64,000 bases of DNA, taken from the NCBI GenBank assembly GCA_958298945.1, contig OY282608.1:81764806-81828805 (forward strand), written 5' to 3'. The notes under the pieces were generated by a model that had not been told where the DNA came from, did not search any database, and saw only the letters and a list, made by a program, of their open reading frames with translations. This DNA is from Atherix ibis (taxonomy: Eukaryota > Arthropoda > Insecta > Diptera > Athericidae). Shown here one piece after another: positions 41,633 to 56,450 of the stretch. Position numbers and translations under genes: made by a program. The stretch's first letter is position 1, and every line of letters begins with the position of its first letter.

Positions 41633-43630
41633 ACAACAAACCAACAAATCAACCAACAAACAAACTAACAAGCTAACAAACGAACAAACCAACAAACCAA
41701 CAAAACAACAAACCAACAAACCAACAAACCAACAAACCAACAAACCAACAAACCAACAAACCAACAAACCAACAAACCAACAAACCAAAAAACCAACAAA
41801 CCAACAAGCCAACAAACATACAAGCCAACAAACCAATACCCCAACAAACCAACATACCAACAAACCAACAAACAACAAATCACCAAACCAACAAACCAAC
41901 AAACGAATAAACGAACAGACCAACAAACAAATAAACCAACAAACCAACAAACCAACAAACTAACAAGTCAACAAACCAACAAACCAACAACCGAACAAAC
42001 CAACAAACCAACAAACCAACAAACCAACAGGCCAACAAACCAACAAATAAACAAACGAACAAACGAACAAACCAACAAACGAACAAACCAACAAACCAAC
42101 AAACCATCAAACCAACAAGCCAACAAACCAACAAATCAACCAACCAACAAGCCAACAAACCAAAAAACCAATAAACCAACAAACCAACATACCAACAACC
42201 AACAAACCAACAAACCAACAAACGAACAAACCAACAAACCAATAAACCAACAAACCAATAAACCGGCAAGCCAACAAACCAACAAACCAACAAATCAACA
42301 AGCCAACAAGCCAACAAACCAACAAACCAACAAACCAACAAACCAACAAGCCAACAAACCAACAACCACACAAACCAACAAACCAACAAACCAACAAACC
42401 AACAAACCAACAAACCAACAAGCCAACAAGCCAACAAACCAACAAACCAACAAACCAACAAACCAACAAACGAACAAACCAACCAACCAAGAAACCAAGA
42501 AACCAACAAACCAACAAGCCAACAAGCCAACAAACCAACAAACGAACAAACCAACAAATCAATAAACCAACAAACCAATAAACCGACAAGCCAACACACC
42601 AACAAACCAACAAACCAAAAAACCAAAAAACCAACAAGCCAACAAACCAACAAGCCAACAAACCAACAAACAAACAAACCAACAAACCAACAAGCCATAA
42701 AGCCAACAAACCAACAAACCAACAAAACAACAAACCAACAAACCAACAAACCAACAAACCAACAAGCCAACAAACGAACAAACCAACAACCCAACAAAAC
42801 AACAAACCAACAAACCAACAAACCAACAAACCAACAAACCAACAAACCAACAAACCAACAAACCAACAAACCAACAAACCAACAAACCTACCAACAAACA
42901 AACCAACAAGCCAACAAACCAACAAACCAACAAACCAACAAAACAACAAACCAACAAACCAACAAACCAACACCCCAACAAATCAACAAACCAACAAACC
43001 AACAAACCAACAAACCAACAAAACAACAAACCAACAAACCAACAAACCAACACCCCAACAAATCAACAAACCAACAAACTAACAAACCAAAAAAACAACA
43101 AGCAACAAACCAACAAACCAACAAACGAAAAAACGAACAAACCAACAAACAAATAAACCAACAAACCAACAAACCAACAAGTCAACAAACCAACAAACCA
43201 ACAAACGAACAAACCAACAAACCAACAAACCAACAAGCCAACAAACCAACAAACAAACAAACGAACAAACGAACAAACCAACAAATGAAAAAACCAACAA
43301 ACCAACAAACCAACAAGCCAACAAACCAACAAATCAACCAACCAACAAGCCAACAAACCAAAAAACCAATAAACCAACAAACCAACATACCAACAACCAA
43401 CAAACCAACAAACCAACAAACCAACAAGTCAACAAGCCAACAAGCCAACAAGCCAACCAGCCAACAAGTCAACAAACCAACAAGCCAACAAACCAACAAA
43501 CCAACAAACCAACAAGCCAACAAACCAGCAAGCCAACAAACCAACAAACCAACAAACGAACAAACCAACAAACCAATAAACCAACAAACCAATAAACCGG
43601 CAAGCCAACAAACCACCAAACCAACAAACT
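41633..43630. repeat. 2.1-2.2 kb higher-order unit, copy 4
   Basis: Markers: CCACAC 42366 and CCGGCAAG 43597 (both 2100 bp after copy 3), gamma GCAAC 43102. It is the most diverged of the four. The ATCGAAC unit has become AACGAAC near 43271, several units carry private changes (for example CGAAAAAACGAAC near 43127), and similarity stops soon after 43.63 kb. This fits an edge copy less often homogenised. Confidence 0.9.
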
Positions 43631-46600
43631 AACAAGCCAACAAGATAACAAGCCAACAAACCAACAAACCAACAAACCAACAAACCAACAAACCAACAAG
43701 CCAACAAGCCAACAAACCAACAAACCAACAAACCAACAAACCAACAAACGAACAAACCAACAAACCAACAAACCAACAAACCAACAAACCAACAAGCCAA
43801 CAAACCAACAAACCAACAAACGAACAAACCAACAAATCAATAAACCAACAAACCAATAAACCGACAAGCCAACAAACCAACAAACCAACAAACAAACAAA
43901 CCAATAAACTAATAAACCAACAAACCAATAAACCGGCAAGCCAACAAACCAACAAACCAACAAACCAACAAGCCAACAAGCCAACAAGCCAACAAACCAA
44001 CAAACCAACAAACCGACAAACCAACAAACCAACAAACCAACAAGCCAACAAGCCAACAAACCAACAAACCAACAAACCAACGAACCAACAAACGAACAAA
44101 CCAACAAACCAGCAAACCAACAAACCAACAAACCAACAAACGAACAAACCAACAAACCAACAAAGCAACAAGCCAACAAACCAACAAACCAACATACCAA
44201 CAAACCAACAAACGAACTAACCAACAAACCAACAAACCAACAAACCAACGAACCAACAAACCAACAAACCAACATGCCAACAAACCAACTTACCAAAAAA
44301 CCAACAAACCAACAAACCAAAAAACCAATAAACCAACAAACCAACAAACCAACAAACCAACAAACCAACAAACCAACAAACCAACAAACCAACAAGCCAA
44401 CAAGCCAAGAAACCAACAAGCCAACAAACCAACAAACGAACAAACCAACAAACCCACAAGCCAACAAAGGAACAAACCAACACACAAACAAACTAACAAA
44501 CGAACAAACCAACAAACCAACAAACCACAAGCCAACAAACCAACAAACCAACAAACCAACAAACCAACAAACCAACACACCTAAAAACAAACAAACCAAC
44601 AAGCCGACAAACCAACAAGCCAACAAACCAACACCCCAACAAACCAACAAACAAACAAGCAACAAACCAACAAACCAACAAACGAATAAACGAACAAACC
44701 AACAAACAAATAAACCAACAAATCAACAAACCAACAAACCAACATGCCAACAAACCAACTAACCAAAAAACCAACAAACCAACAAACCAACAAGCCAACA
44801 AACCAAAAAACCAATAAACCAACAAACCAACAAACCAACAAACCAACAAACCAACAAACCAACAAACCAACAAACCAACAAACCAACAAACCAACAAGCC
44901 AACAAACCAACAAGCCAACAAACCACCAAGCCAACAACCCAACAAACCAACAAACCATCAAACCAACAAACCAATAAACCAACAAACCAACAAGCCAACA
45001 AACGAACAAACCAACAAACCTACAAAACAACAAACCAACAAACCAACAAACCAACAAACCAACAAACCAACAAACCAACAAACCAACAAACCACCAAACC
45101 AACAAACAAACAAACGAACAAACCAACAAACCAACAAACCAACAAACGAACAAACCAACAAACCAACAAACCAACAAACCAACAAGCCAACAAGCAACAA
45201 ACCAACAAACCAACAAACTAATAAACGAACAAACCAACAAACAAATAAACAAACAAACCAACAAACCAACAAACCAACAAGTCAACAAACCAACAAACCA
45301 ACAAACGAACAAACCAACAAACCAACAAACCAACAAACCAACAAACCAACAAACCAACAAACCAACAAACCAACAAACCACCAAACCAACAAACAAACAA
45401 ACGAACAAACCAACAAACCAACAAACCAACAAACGAACAAACCAACAAACCAACAAACCAACAAACCAACAAGCCAACAAACCAACAAATCAACCAACCA
45501 ACAAGCCAACAAACCAAAAAACCAATAAACCAACAAACCAACATACCAACAACCAACAAACCAACAAACCAACAAGCCAACAAACCAACAAACCAACAAA
45601 CCAACAAGCCAACAAACCAGCAAGCGAACAAACCAACAAACCAACAAACGAACAAACCAACAAACCAATAAACCAACAAACCAATAAACCGGCAAGACAA
45701 CAAACCAACAAACCAACAAACCAACAAACCAACAAACCAACAAACCAACAAACCAACAAACCAACAAGCCAACCAGCCAACAAACCAACAAACCAACAAA
45801 CCAACAAAATAAGAAACTAACAAACCAACAAACCAACAAACCAACAAACCAACAAACCAACAAGCCAACAAACTAACAAACCAAGAAACGAACAAACCAA
45901 CAAATCAATAAACCAACAAACCAATAAACGGACAAGCCAACAAACCAACAAACCAACAAACTGACAAGCCAACTAGCCAACAAACCAACAAACCAAAAAA
46001 CTAACAAACCAACAAGCCAACAAGCCAACAAACCAGCAAGCCAACAAACCAACAAACGAACAAACCAACAAACCCACAAGCCAACAAAGGAACAAACCAA
46101 CACACAAACAAACCAACAAACGAACAAACCAACAAACCAACAAACCAACAAGCCAACAAACCAACAAACCAACAAACCAACAAACCAACAAACCAACAAA
46201 CCTAAAAACAAACAAACCAACAAGCCGACAAACCAACAAGCCATAAAACCAACACCCCAACAAACCAACAAACCAACAAACCAACAAACCAACAAACCAA
46301 CAAACCAACAAGCAACAAACCAACAAACCAACAAACGAATAAACGAACAAACCAACAAACAAATAAACCAATAAACCAACAAACTAACCAACCAACATGC
46401 CAACAAACCAACTAACCAAAAAACCAACAAACCAACAAACCAACAAGCCAACAAGCCAACAAACCAACAAGCCAACAAACCACCAAGCCAACAATCCAAC
46501 AAACCAACAAACCAACAAGCCAACAAGCCGACAAACCAACAAACCAACAAGCCACCTAACGAACAAACCAAGAAACCAACAAAACAACAAACCAACAAAC

Positions 46601-47580
46601 CAACAAACCAACAAACCAACAAACCAACAAACCAACAAACCAACAAACCAACAAACCTACAAACAAACAAACCAACAAGCCAACAAACTAACAAACCAAC
46701 AAACCAACAAACCAACAAACCTACAAACAAACAAACCAACACCCCAACAAACCAACAAACCAACAAACCAACAAACCAACAAACCAACAAGCAACAAACC
46801 AACAAACCAACAAACGAATAAACGAACAAACCAACAAACAAATAAACAAACAAACCAACAATCCAACAAGCCAACAAGTCCACAAACCAACAAACGAACA
46901 AACCAACAAACCAACAAACCAACAAACCAACAAACCAACAAACCAACAAACCAACAAACAAACAAACCAACAAACGAACAAACCAACAAACGAACAAACC
47001 AACAAACCAACAAACCAACAAACCAACAAACCAACAAGCCAATAAACCAACAAATCAACCAACCAACAAGCCAACAAACCAAAAAACCAATAAACCAACA
47101 AACCAACATACCAACAACCAACAAACCAACAAACCAACAAGCCAACAAGCCAACAAGCCAACCAGCCAACAAGTCAACAAACCAACAAGCCAACATACCA
47201 ACAAACCAACAAACCAACAAGCCAACAAACCAGCAAGCCAACAAACCAACAAACCAACAAACGAACAAACCAACAAACCAATAAACCAACAAACCAATAA
47301 ACCGGCAAGCCAACAAACCAACAAACCAACAAACCAACAAGCCAACAAGCCAACAAGCCAACAAACCAACAAACCAACAAGCCAACAGACCAACAAACCA
47401 ACAAACCAACAAGCCAACAAGCCAAAAAGCCAACAAGCCAACAAACCAACAAACCAACAAACCAACAAACCAACAAACGAACAAACCAACAAACCAACAA
47501 ACCAACAAACCAACAACCCAACAAGCCAACAAACCAACAAACCAACAAACGAACAAACCAACAAATCAATAAACCAACAA
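43630..47580. repeat. Mosaic segment with several cassettes
   Basis: No gene. Gamma short units at 44659, 45194, 46312 and 46791. Full cassettes run from 45194 to 45695 and from 46791 to 47304 (with zeta including CCAACCAG and GTCAAC, and alpha CCGGCAAG at about 47302). The copies at 44659 and 46312 break off after gamma and join a CATGCC unit. A CCTAAAAACAAAC marker, shared with 48-57 kb, appears at about 44580 and 46200. A central-lineage-like CGAACTAACC unit occurs near 44215. Confidence 0.8.
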
Positions 47581-50500
47581 ACCAATAAACCGACAAGCCA
47601 ACAAACCAACAAACGGACAAGCCAACTAGCCAACAAACCAACAAACCAAAAAACCAACAAACCAACAAGCCAACAAACCAACAAGCCAACAAACCAACAA
47701 ACAAACAAACCAACAAACCAACATGCCAAAAAGCCAACAAACCAACAAACCAACAAAACAACAAACCAACAAACCAACAAACCAACAAACCAACAAGCCA
47801 ACAAACGAACAAACCAACAAACAAATAAAACAACAAACCAACAAACCAACAAACCAATAAACCAACAAACCAACAAACCAACAAACCAACAAACCAACAA
47901 ACCAACAAACCAACAAACCAACAAACCAACAAACCTACAAACAAACAAACCAACAAGCCAACAAACCAACAAGTTAACAAACCAACAACCCAACAAACGA
48001 ACAAACCAACAAACCAACAAACCAACAAACCAACAAACCAACAAACCATTAAGCAACAAACCAACAAACCAACAAATGAATAACCAAACAAACCAACAAA
48101 CAAATAAACCAGCAAACCAACAAACCAACAAACCAACATGCCAACAAACCAACTAACCAAAAAACCAACAAACCAAAAAACCAACAAGCCAACAAACCAA
48201 AAAACCAATAAATCAACAAACCAACAAACCAACAAACCAACAAACCAACAAACCAACAAACCAACAAACCAACAAGCCAACAACCCAACAAACCAACAAA
48301 CCAACAAACCAACAACCCAACAAACGAACAAACCAACAAACCAACAAACCAACAAACCAATAAGCCAACAAACCAACAAACCAACAAACGAACAAATCAA
48401 CAAACCAACAAACCAACAAGCCAACAAACCAACAAACCAACAAACCAACAAACCAACAAACCAACCAACCAACAAACCTAAAAACAAACAAACCAACAAG
48501 CCGACAAACCAACAAGCCAACAAACCAACAACCCAACAAACAAAAAAACCAACAAACCAACAAACCAACAAACCAACAAACCAACAAACCAATAAGCCAA
48601 CAAACCAACAAACCTACAAACGAACAAAAAAACAAATCAATAAACCAACAAACCAAAAAACCAATAAACCAACAAACCAACATACCAACAACCAACAAAC
48701 CAACAAACCAACAAGCCAACAAGCCAACAAACCAACAAACGAACAAACCAACAAACCAAAAAAACCAACAAACCAACAAACCAACAAGCCAACAAGCCAA
48801 CAAACCAACAAACCAACAAACCAACAACCCAACAAACGAACAAACCAACAAACCAACAAACCAACAAACCAGTAAGCCAACAAACCAACAAACCAACAAA
48901 CGAACAAACCAACAAACCAATAAACCAACAAACCAATAAACCGGCAAGCCAACAAACCAACAAACCAACAAACCAACAATCCAACAAGCCAACAAGCCAA
49001 CAAACCAACAAACCAACAAACCAACAGACCAACAAACCAACAAACCAACAAGCCAACAAGCCAACAAGCCAACAAGCCAACAAACCAACAAACCAACAAA
49101 CGAACAAACCAACAAACCAACAAACCAACAAACCAACAAACCAACAAGCCAACAAGCTAACAAACCAACAAACCAACAAACCAACAACCCAACAAACGAA
49201 CAAACCAACAAACCAACAAACCAACAAACCAACAAACCAGTAAGCCAACAAACCAACAAACCAACAAACGAACAAACCAACAAATCAATAAACCAACAAA
49301 CCAATAAACCGACAAGCCAACAAACTAACAAACCAACAAACGAACAAACCAACAAACCAACAAACCATCAAGCCAACAAACCAACAAACCAACAAACCAA
49401 CAAACCAACAAACCAACAAACCTAAAAACAAACAAACCAACAAGCCGAAAAACCAACAAGCCAACAAACCAACAACCCAACAAACGAACAAACCAACAAA
49501 CCAACAAACCAACAAACCAACAAACCAATAAGCCAACAAACCAACAAACCAACAAACGAACAAACCAACAAATCAATAAACCAACAAACCAAAAAACCAA
49601 TAAACCAACAAACCAACATACCAACAACCAACAAACCAACAAACCAACAAGCCAACAAGCCAACAAGCCAACCAGCCAACAAGTCAACAAACCAACAAGC
49701 CAACAAACCAACAAACCAACAAACCAACAAGCCAACAAACCAGCAAGCCAACAAACCAACAAACCAACAAACGAACAAACCAACAAACCAATAAACCAAC
49801 AAACCAATAAACCGGCAAGCCAACAAACCAACAAACCAACAAACCAACAAGCCAACAAGCCAACAAGCCAACAAACCAAAAAACCAACAAACCAACAGAC
49901 CAACAAAACAACAAACCAACAAGCCAACAAGCCAACAAGCCAACAAGCCAACAAACCAACAAACCAACAAACCAACAAACCAACAAACGAACAAACCAAC
50001 AAACCAACAAACCAACAAACCAACAAACCAACAAACCAACAAGCCAACAAACCAAAAAACGAACAAACCAACAAATCAATAAACCAACAAACCAATAAAC
50101 CGACAAGCCAACAAACCAACAAACCAACAAGCCGACAAGCCAACTAGCTAATAAACCAACAAACCAAAAAACCAACAAACCAACAAGCCAACAAACCAAC
50201 AAGCCAACAAACCAACAAACAAACAAACCAACAAACCAACATGCCAAAAAGCCAACAAACCAACAAACCAACAAAACAACAAACCAACAAACCAACAAAC
50301 CAACAAACCAACAAGCCAACAAACGAACAAACCAACAAACAAACAAAACAACAAACCAACAAACCAACAAACCAATAAACCAACAAACCAACAAACCAAC
50401 AAACCAACAAACCTACAAACAAACAAACCAACAAGCCAACAAACCAACAAGTTAACAAACCAACAACCCAACAAACGAACAAACCAACAAACCAACAAAC

Positions 50501-51480
50501 CAACAAACCAACAAACCAACAAACCATTTAGCAACAAACCAACAAACCAACAAACGAATAACCAAACAAACCAACAAACAAATAAACCAGCAAACCAACA
50601 AACCAACAAACCAACATGCCAACAAACCAACTAACCAAAAAACCAACAAACCAAAAAACCGACAAACCAACAAACGAACAAACCAACAAACCAACAAACC
50701 AACAAACCAACAAGCCAACAAACCAACAAACCAACAAACGAACAAACCAACAAATCAATAAACCAATAAAGCGACAAGTCAACAAACCAACAAACCAACA
50801 AACCGACAAGCCAACTAGCCAACAAACCAACAAACCAAAAAACCAACAAACCAACAAGCCAACAAACCAACAAGCCAACAAAACAACAAACAAAAAAACC
50901 AACAAACCAACATGCCAAAAAGCCAACAAACCAACAAACCAACAAAACAACAAACCAACAAACCAACAAACCAACAAACCAACAAGCCAACAAACGAACA
51001 AATTAACAAACAAACAAAACAACAAACCAACAAACCAACAAACCAATAAACCAACAAACCAACAAACCAACAAACCAACAAACCTACAAACAAACAAACC
51101 AACAAGCCAACAAACCAACAAGTTAACAAACCAACAACCCAACAAACGAACAAACCAACAAACCAACAATCCAACAAACCAACAAACCAACAAACCATTA
51201 AGCAACAAACCAACAAACCAACAAACGAATAACCAAACAAACCAACAAACAAATAAACCAGCAAACCAACAAACCAACAAACCAACATGCCAACAAACCA
51301 ACTAACCAAAAAACCAACAAACCAAAAAACCAACAAGCCAACAAACCAAAAAACCAATAAACCAACAAACCAACAAACCAACAAACCAACAAACCAACAA
51401 ACCAACAAACCAACAAACCAACAAGCCAACAAGCCAACAAACCAACAAACCAACAAACCAACAACCCAACAAACGAACAA
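47580..51480. repeat. ~3.9-4.0 kb higher-order unit, copy 1
   Basis: Tandem with copy 2. Offsets: CTAG 47626/51502 and CATGCCAAAAAG 47722/51598 (3876 bp); CCATTAAGCAAC 48046/51930 and CATGCC near 48138/52022 (3884); then 4012 for CTAG 50144/54156 and CCATTA 51195/55207. The offset rises by multiples of 8 except where short units differ. It includes two tandem ~0.67 kb sub-units at its right end. Confidence 0.9.
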
Positions 51481-51501
51481 ACCAACAAACCGACAAGCCA
51501 A
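50144..51501. repeat. ~0.67-0.69 kb sub-unit, two tandem copies
   Basis: CTAG at 50144, 50815 and 51502 gives periods of 671 and 687 bp. Each sub-unit has, in order, CTAG, CATGCCAAAAAG, CCTACAAACAAAC, a CCATT(A/T)AGCAAC short unit, CGAATAACC, and CATGCCAACAAACCAACTAACC. Other copies start at 47626, 51502, 54156, 54835, 58621 and, in degraded form, 60961. The gap from CATGCCAAAAAG to CCATTA is about 276-333 bp in all of them. Confidence 0.87.
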
Positions 51502-54500
51502 CTAGCCAACAAACCAACAAACCAAAAAACCAACAAACCAACAAGCCAACAAACCAACAAGCCAACAAACCAACAAACAAACAAACTAACAAACCAACAT
51601 GCCAAAAAGCCAACAAACCAACAAACCAACAAAACAACAAACCAACAAACCAACAAACCAACAAACCAACAAGCCAACAAACGAACAAACAAACAAACAA
51701 ACAAAACAACAAACCAACAAACCAACAAACCAATAAACCAACAAACCAACAAACCAACAAACCAACAAACCAACAAACCAACAAACCAACAAACCAACAA
51801 ACCAACAAACCAACAAACCTACAAACAAACAAACCAACAAGCCAACAAACCAACAAGTTAACAAACCAACAACCCAACAAACGAACAAACCAACAAACCC
51901 ACAAACCAACAAACCAACAAACCAACAAACCATTAAGCAACAAACCAACAAACCAACAAATGAATAACCAAACAAACCAACAAACAAATAAACCAGCAAA
52001 CCAACAAACCAACAAACCAACATGCCAACAAACCAACTAACCAAAAAACCAACAAACCAAAAAACCAACAAGCCAACAAACCAAAAAACCAATAAATCAA
52101 CAAACCAACAAACCAACAAACCAACAAACCAACAAACCAACAAACCAACAAACCAACAAGCCAACAAGCCAACAAACCAACAAACCAACAAACCAACAAC
52201 CCAACAAACGAACAAACCAACAAACCAATAAACCAACAAACCAATAAGCCAACAAACCAACAAACCAACAAACGAACAAACCAACAAATCAATAAACCAA
52301 CAAACCAATAAACCGACAAGCCAACAAACCAACAAACCAACAAACGAACAAACCAACAAACCAACAAACCAACAAGCCAACAAACCAACAAACCAACAAA
52401 CCAACAAACCAACAAACCAACCAACCAACAAACCTAAAAACAAACAAACCAAGAAGCCGACAAACCAACAAGCCAACAAACCAACAACCCAACAAACAAA
52501 AAAACCAACAAACCAACAAACCAACAAACCAACAAACCAACAAACCAATAAGCCAACAAACCAACAAACCTACAAACGAGCAAACCAACAAACCAACAAA
52601 CCAACAAACCAACAAGCCAACAAGCCAACAAACCAACAAACCAACAAACCAACAACCCAACAAACGAACAAACCAACAAACCAACAAACCAACAAACCAA
52701 CAAACCATCAAACCAGTAAGCCAACAAACCAACAAACCAACAAACGAACAAACCAACAAATCAATAAACCAACAAACCAATAAACCGACAAGCCAACAAA
52801 CCAACAAACCAACAAACGAACAAACCAACAAACCAACAAACCAACAAGCCAACAAACCAGCAAGCCAACAAACCAACAAACCAACAAACGAACAAACCAA
52901 CAAACCAAAAAACCAACAAACCAATAAACCGGCAAGCCAACAAACCAACAAACCAACAAACCAACAAGCCAACAAGCCAACAAGCCAACAAACCAACAAA
53001 CCAACAAACCAACAGACCAACAAACCAACAAACCAACAAGCCAACAAGCCAACAAGCCAACAAGCCAACAAGCCAACAAACCAACAAACCAACAAACCAA
53101 CAAACCAACAAACGAACAAACCAACAAACCAACAAACCAACAAACCAACAAACCAACAAGCCAACAAGCCAACAAACCAACAAACCAACAAACCAACAAC
53201 CCAACAAACGAACAAACCAACAAACCAACAAACCAACAAACCAACAAACCAGTAAGCGAACAAACCAACAAACCAACAAACGAACAAACCAACAAATCAA
53301 TAAACCAACAAACCAATAAACCGACAAGCCAACAAACCAACAAACCAACAAACGAACAAACCAACAAACCAACAAACCAACAAGCCAACAAACCAAAAAA
53401 CCAACAAACCAACAAACCAACAAACCTTAAAACAAACAAACCAACAAGCCGACAAACCAACAAGCCAACAAACCAACAACCCAACAAACGAACAAACCAA
53501 CAAACCATCAAACCAACAAACCAACAAACCAATAAGCCAACAAACCAACAAACCAACAAACGAACAAACCAACAAATCAATAAACCAACAAACCAAAAAA
53601 CCAATAAACCAACAAACCAACATACCAACAACCAACAAACCAACAAACCAACAAGCCAACAAGAAAACAAGCCAACCAGCCAACAAGTCAACGAACCAAC
53701 AAGCCAACAAACCAACAAACCAACAAACCAACAAGCCAACAAACCAGCAAGCCAACAAAACAACAAACCAACAAACGAACAAACCAACAAACCAATAAAC
53801 CAACAAACCAATAAACCGGCAAGCCAACAAACCAACAAACCAACAAACCAACAAACCAACAAGCCAACAAGCCAACAAGCCAACAAACCAACAAACCAAC
53901 AAACCAACAGACCAACAAAACAACAAAATAACAAACCAACAAGCCAACAAGCCAACAAGCCAACAAGCCAACAAACCAACAAACCAACAAACCAACAAAC
54001 CAACAAACGAACAAACCAACAAACCAACAAACCAACAAACCAACAAACCAACAAGCCAACAAACCAACAAACGAACAAACCAACAAATCAATGAACCAAC
54101 AAACCAATAAACCGACAAGCCAACAAACCAACAAACCAACAAACCGACAAGCCAACTAGCCAACAAACCAACAAACCAAAAAACCAACAAACCAACAAGC
54201 CAACAAACCAACAAGCCAACAAACCAACAAACAAACAAACCAACAAACCAACATGCCAAAAAGCCAACAAACCAACAAACCAACAAAACAACAAACCAAC
54301 AAACCAACAAACCAACAAACCAACAAGCCAACAAACGAACAAACCAACAAACAAACAAAACAACAAACCAACAAACCAACAAACCAATAAACCAACAAAC
54401 CAACAAACCAACAAACCAACAAACCTACAAACAAACAAACCAACAAGCCAACAAACCAACAAGTCAACAAACCAACAACCCAACAAACGAACAAACCAAC

Positions 54501-55500
54501 AAACCAACAAACCAACAAACCAACAAACCAACAAACCATTTAGCAACAAACCAACAAACCAACAAACGAATAACCAAACAAACCAACAAACAAATAAACC
54601 AGCAAACCAACAAACCAACAAACCAACATGCCAACAAACCAACTAACCAAAAAACCAACAAACCAAAAAACCAACAAACCAACAAACGAACAAACCAACA
54701 AACCAACAAACCAACAAACCAACAAACCAACAAGCCAACAAACCAACAAACCAACAAACGAACAAACCAACAAATCAATAAACCAATAAACCGACAAGCC
54801 AACAAACCAACAAACCAACAAACCGACAAGCCAACTAGCCAACAAACCAACAAACCAAAAAACCAACAAACCAACAAGCCAACAAACCAACAAGCCAACA
54901 AACCAACAAACAAAAAAACCAACAAACCAACATGCCAAAAAGCCAACAAACCAACAAACCAACAAAACAACAAACCACCAAACCAACAAACCAACAAACC
55001 AACAAGCCAACAAACGAACAAATCAACAAACAAACAAAACAACAAACCAACAAACCAACAAACCAATAAAACAACAAACCAACAAACCAACAAACCAACA
55101 AACCTACAAACAAACAAACCAACAAGCCAACAAACCAACAAGTTAACAAACCAACAACCCAACAAACGAACAAACCAACAAACCAACAAACCAACAAACC
55201 AACAAACCATTAAGCAACAAACCAACAAACCAACAAACGAATAACCAAACAAACCAACAAACAAATAAACCAGCAAACCAACAAACCAACAAACCAACAT
55301 GCCAACAAACCAACTAACCAAAAAACCAACAAACCAAAAAACCAACAAGCCAACAAACCAAAAAACCAATAAACCAGCAAACCAACAAACCAACAAACCA
55401 ACAAACCAACAAACCAACAAACCAACAAACCAACAAGCCAACAAGCCAACAAACCAACAAACCAACAAACCAACAACCCAACAAACGAACAAACCAACAA
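51481..55500. repeat. ~3.9-4.0 kb higher-order unit, copy 2
   Basis: Direct continuation of copy 1 with the same marker order: CTAG 51502, CATGCCAAAAAG 51598, CCATTA 51930, CCTAAAAAC about 52434, beta-zeta-alpha block 53594-53820, CTAG 54156 and 54835, CCATTA 55207, CATGCC about 55298. The variant CCATTTAG is shared only by 50525 and 54536, as expected for sister positions. Confidence 0.9.
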
Positions 55501-56450
55501 ACCGACAAACAAACAAACCAACAAACCAACATGCCAAAAAGCCAACAAACCAACAAACCAACAAAACAACAAACCAACAAACCAACAAACCAACAAACCA
55601 ACAAGCCAACAAACGAACAAACCAACAAACAAACAAAACAACAAACCAACAAACCAACAAACCAATAAACCAACAAACCAACAAACCAACAAACCAACAA
55701 ACCAACAAACCAACAAACCAACAAACCTTCAAACAAACAAACCAAAAAGCCAACAAACCAACAAGTTAACAAACCAACAACCCAACAAACGAACAAACCA
55801 ACAAACCAACAAACCAACAAACCAACAAACCAACAAACCATTAAGCAACAAACCAACACACCAACAAACGAATAACCAAACAAACCAACAAACAAATAAA
55901 CCAGCAAACCAACAAACCAACAAACCAACATGCTAACAAACCAACTAACCAAAAAACCAACAAACCAAAAAACCAACAAGCCAACAAACCAAAAAACCAA
56001 TAAACCAACAAACCAACAAACCAACAAACCAACAAACCAACAAACCAACAAACCAACAAACCAACAAGCCAACAAGCCAACAAACCAACAAACCAACAAA
56101 CCAACAACCCAACAAACAAACAAACCAACAAACCAACAAACCAACAAACCAATAAGCCAACAAACCAACAAACCAACAAACGAACAAACCTAAAAACAAA
56201 CAAACCAACAAGCCGACAAACCAACAAGCCAACAAACCAACACCCCAACAAACCAACAAACCAACAAACCAATAAGCCGACAAGCCAACAAACCAACAAA
56301 CCAACAAACGAACAAACCAACAAACCAACAAACCAACAAGCCAACAAACCAACAAACCAACAAACCAACAAACCAACAAACCAACAAACCAACAAACCAA
56401 CAAACCAACAAACCTAAAAACAAACAAACCAACAAGCCAACAAACTAACA
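55500..56450. repeat. ~4 kb higher-order unit, partial copy 3
   Basis: Starts again with CATGCCAAAAAG (about 55528), CCATTAAGCAAC (about 55837), CATGC (about 55928) and CCTAAAAACAAAC (about 56189), matching the first ~0.9 kb of copy 2. The CTAG expected at the start is missing: at 55501 the sequence jumps from CCGACAA directly to CAAACAAACC. Similarity is lost by about 56.45 kb. Confidence 0.82.

Noticed and set aside
46397..47284. + strand open frame of 295 codons starting at CATGCC, with related starts at 44274, 44744, 48138, 50616, 51287 and 52022
   Set aside because: Conservation of the start reflects duplication of the CATGCCAACAAACC marker unit with the 0.67 kb and 4 kb units. Frame ends vary with single variant units, and there is no non-repeat sequence.
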